Assembly: GCF_000203795.2 (NCBI RefSeq)
Contig: NW_006281100.1
Span: forward strand, 1,633,099 to 1,697,098
Direction of reading: 5' to 3'
Source of the DNA: Batrachochytrium dendrobatidis JAM81
Taxonomy: Eukaryota > Chytridiomycota > Chytridiomycetes > Rhizophydiales
Length of the DNA: 64,000 nucleotides
In this document: positions 61,428 through 64,000 of the stretch, piece by piece
How the letters are laid out: each line of letters opens with the position of its first letter
Numbering within the stretch: the stretch's first letter is position 1
Translations under genes and position numbers: made by a program
Notes under the pieces: model-generated
What the model saw: the letters and a program-made list of their open reading frames with translations, nothing else
Databases searched by the model: none
What the model was told of the DNA's origin: nothing

Positions 61428-62471
61428 TTATTTGCTCCACCATCCCATATTGTAAACCAGATACTGGCCGAAAATCACACAATCGAATAATACAGTTCCA
61501 CCACTTCCAAGCAAGTATGGAAGCGATTGAAGCAGAAACGAAGGATTACTGGATTTGACAAAGATTGACATGGTGTAAGCAATATTCCCCAGTACTGCGC
61601 CAAAAAACATGTTCAAACTCAATCCTTCGCATGTCTTTCGTTTCATATTCAAGTAGATTTGTGGTGGGCGGGAAGACAGATACAGAGCTGTGCAGATCCA
61701 TGAGATGAATCTTCCTAAATCGTACGAGTTTAAAACTGGCCGCTGATCAGGTTCTATGTGGATATTTGTCGAATTTGAATGGTGATGCTGGGACGAAGAA
61801 AGCCATCCCAGAACAAATGGTGCTCCAAACGATGCCACAGTAGCAATAATGGTGAAGATGAGTGCTAGATTGAATATAATCAATAACACATTGGAATGGG
61901 ATCGACACGCACAGTTTGATTCGGGTCTAAGCAAGGGCAGCTCTGGGTTCAACGATCTACTGCATGCAGACGTAGTTTGCAATGAACGAGTGTCGGATTC
62001 AATTGAAGACTCGACTATCCGTGAACACTCGGCATCGTCCAACACACTCGTGAGTGGAGAAGATATCAGCATAGACCGTTCATCAAACTCTTGTGACCCT
62101 TCTAAAATGGGACGTGGACTAGTGGTATACCAGTAAAACATCCACTGTAAAAACAATATTGAGTCCACCAGCACAAAGTACACGGCCAAATAGATTTGAA
62201 ATGGCAACTGATTAGTCAATATGCATCCAACTAGATTTGTAATGTCTCCAAGCAGCCAGATGGAGACAAAATAGATTGATAAAGACTTGGCAGAGCCATT
62301 GATCCAGTTCATGCGAAGCTGGGGTATCTGAGCAAAAAACCAGCAAGTAATGGATGTATACCCAAGAAACATACTGATAGAGTCTCGATGGGTATAGGCA
62401 CATTCATGAAAAACGAATTCGATCCAATGGATTGCATGTCGTCCTAGCTCATCGGTTGGACAGCTATACAT
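61428..62471 (-). CDS. PQ-loop transporter, vacuolar/lysosomal basic amino acid type
   Basis: Intronless frame of 347 residues. Two PQ-loop motifs are visible: CWFFAQIPQLRMNW (residues ~45-58) and YLSSRPPQIYLNMKRK (near 260). Each is followed by a hydrophobic segment, and about seven membrane helices can be counted. NGSAKSLSIYFVSIWLLGD and CEGLSLNMFFGAVLGN are typical of the Ypq1/PQLC2/LAAT-1 branch, which exports Lys and Arg from vacuoles or lysosomes. A ~90-residue Ser-rich loop between the two halves (about residues 120-190) is longer than in yeast Ypq1. Substrate is inferred from family only. Confidence 0.9.
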   Translation of the reverse strand: MYSCPTDELGRHAIHWIEFVFHECAYTHRDSISMFLGYTSITCWFFAQIPQLRMNWINGSAKSLSIYFVSIWLLGDITNLVGCILTNQLPFQIYLAVYFVLVDSILFLQWMFYWYTTSPRPILEGSQEFDERSMLISSPLTSVLDDAECSRIVESSIESDTRSLQTTSACSRSLNPELPLLRPESNCACRSHSNVLLIIFNLALIFTIIATVASFGAPFVLGWLSSSQHHHSNSTNIHIEPDQRPVLNSYDLGRFISWICTALYLSSRPPQIYLNMKRKTCEGLSLNMFFGAVLGNIAYTMSIFVKSSNPSFLLQSLPYLLGSGGTVLFDCVIFGQYLVYNMGWWSK

Positions 62472-64000
62472 GACTATGAATTGATATAGCTATGATGATT
62501 ACTAATGGTGAAAGAAGGCAAGTTTTAGCCAAGCTCCTTGTTATGCTGATGAATAATAGGAATGGTTGCTGTAGCGCACTGTTCAAGGGTTAGTTGGAAC
62601 ACACTTGCAGTAAGGATTGGGAAAAGCGGAGTATATTATTGTAACCAAGTTTCAAGGGACTGTTACAAACAACAACCCTTATTTTTCACTGTCAAAGCAT
62701 TGGTGATAAACAGCAAGACTATTCAACCATACTTTGGCCTCGGTGACACTACATCAAGACAAGCATTACAAGATTGAATTGAACCGATTTGCTACTGACA
62801 TGGTCTTGTGAGTCTAAGATCCATACAAAAGCCAGTCTGCATTAAAGTGTCAATCTAACCTGGCTGGATTAGACCAAGTGATGTCTTGACCGCATCTATA
62901 GTTGAATAGATTCATTTGTAGTTATACTAGACACTCCATAAGAACTCGGCTTTTAGACTAGACCAGACACTATTATGAAGCTCAAGGTTCATTGACATTC
63001 ATAGTGAGTTGGTATGAATAATAAAGTCGATCAGTATCATAATTTACAATGGGTGAAGCACGTGCCAGAGAATGCAGGTTTATGCAGCGAGCAGCAACAC
63101 TCACTAGCACAGTACAAGGGCAATGTTGGACTCGTTTACCATCAAGTTTTCAAGTGTATCTTTTGACTTGACCCTGTAGTAGTGTCGCACTAACCCTAGC
63201 ACAACCTATTTGGCTGAAATGGATATTTAGACTAAGCAAGATTGCATTGTATTACAATATTAAATAAACACTTATTTATCCCGGACAAGCATAATTTGTT
63301 TTCATTAAGCATTGACCTGCATGCCTAGTTGTTGATGTGTTGGCAGCGCGCCAATACCTTGACAAGTTACAACACGCTCAACACTGCACTCCAAAGACGG
63401 GCTGTAAACGCATGGTCATGCAGAGTAGTGTTTAAGGATAGTGTAGTTTCCAAGTCAAGTGCTATTCAGTTACTAGTCTGATGAACAGTTTATGAAATAG
63501 TCAATTCAAACAAGACAGACTGCCAACAAGTTTCAATTATACGGTCTTGACTGGTATGTGGATGGAGTGATCGCGCTGGTTTCCAGTTTTTTTTTGTTTC
63601 GACCTGTTTTCCATTTTTCACTTTGGAATTTGCACTTGCGACACGTTCGTTTGATTGGCATTGGCTGTTGTTAGGGTGAGGATCGGGCATTCTGTGCAAT
63701 CATGCGTATATATGTGCTGGAGTGTATGAGATCGTCATTTACTATTGTGGTTACAAAAGTCATTAACTATATACATAATACACTGGTTTTGCACTACCTC
63801 TTTGTAGTATAGCCTCAAAACTCCCACGCTGCTAACAGTAACAAGAGGCAACGGACACGCCCACACTTGACTATTACTACGGATTGTTGATTCCAGCTAC
63901 TAGAAATACTAGTCATCTACCAATTGCTGCTGTAATCGCTGGCTTGACCCAATCACTACAGCTACTACACGGACTAGTTCCGACTACTACTACACGGGAG
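62472..64000. other. Region without recognisable gene
   Basis: About 1.5 kb with stops in all frames. The best open frame, 63490-63699 on the minus strand (69 codons), is basic and has no known domain. A CACGTG lies at 63059-63064 and the last 60 bp are rich in CTAC repeats. It could hold the PQ-loop gene's promoter and the flank of a gene beyond the window. Confidence 0.4.

Noticed and set aside
146..63064. CACGTG palindromes in several upstream regions (155, 266, 24152, 29975, 38842, 63059)
   Set aside because: About nine are expected by chance in 64 kb at this base composition, and roughly that number are present, some in coding DNA.
63490..63699. 69-codon minus-strand frame near the right end
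   Set aside because: Basic and low complexity, no domain, no splice partners seen; too weak to call a gene.
1..64000. CRISPR arrays, bacterial operons, intact transposons, tRNA or rRNA genes
   Set aside because: None seen on either strand; spaced direct repeats and transposase or reverse transcriptase frames are absent.

Overview
The window is intron-dense, AT-rich nuclear DNA from a fungus, almost certainly an early-diverging flagellated one (chytrid type; Batrachochytrium-like by overall impression, species not proven). Reasons: most genes have many short GT-AG introns; several proteins are fungal in character (mL58/MRP-L20 family, SFT2, a Scs7-type cytochrome b5/hydroxylase fusion, a Dia2/Pof3-like F-box protein). 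It also carries genes most yeasts and moulds lack but flagellated fungi keep, such as an RPGRIP1L-type ciliary transition-zone protein and Integrator subunit 3. No tRNA, rRNA, CRISPR array or intact transposon was seen.

Layout. 0.4-1.3 kb: RPS11 (uS17). 2.0-6.8 kb: INTS3, meeting USP48 (6.9-11.7 kb, minus) tail to tail with 37 bp between stops. 12.3-14.1 kb: MIC10 (minus) and an SFT2-family Golgi protein (plus) from a 154-bp shared promoter. 14.6-15.4 kb: PAM16. 15.7-19.4 kb, minus: UNC50, mitoribosomal mL58, and a protein with two SCP2 sterol-carrier domains. 19.5-22.2 kb: NEDD8 E1 subunit NAE1/ULA1. 22.3-24.1 kb, minus: SAM50. 24.2-27.2 kb: NOC2. 27.5-29.9 kb, minus: SEC61 beta and phosphomannomutase. 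30.1-35.2 kb: RPGRIP1L-like. 35.7-37.0 kb: fatty-acid 2-hydroxylase. 37.1-38.8 kb, minus: unrecognised protein. 39.1-47.3 kb: DNA polymerase epsilon catalytic subunit. 47.5-49.2 kb, minus: F-box/LRR protein. 49.3-54.1 kb: DNA2. 54.3-59.3 kb, minus: P4-ATPase flippase. 59.4-64 kb: repeats, a weak minus-strand candidate gene, a secreted double-psi beta-barrel protein, a PQ-loop transporter, then about 1.5 kb without a recognisable gene.

The genes are mainly housekeeping. Functional groups are mitochondrial biogenesis (MIC10, PAM16, SAM50, mL58), the ubiquitin/NEDD8 system (USP48, NAE1, F-box protein), secretion and membranes (SFT2, UNC50, SEC61 beta, PMM, FA2H, flippase, SCP2 protein), and DNA replication (POL2, DNA2 and a Dia2-like F-box protein side by side within 15 kb).

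Points worth a second look: a family of dispersed ~28-bp repeats, mostly in intergenic DNA upstream of genes; a predicted ubiquitin-binding NZF zinc finger at the C-terminus of USP48; a fungal INTS3; a replication gene cluster with a 76-bp divergent promoter; two probable GC-AG introns; first exons of only 3, 9 and 12 coding bases in small housekeeping genes; and an unrecognised gene at 37.1-38.8 kb. Gene spans are given from start to stop codon including introns; splice sites were read by eye.
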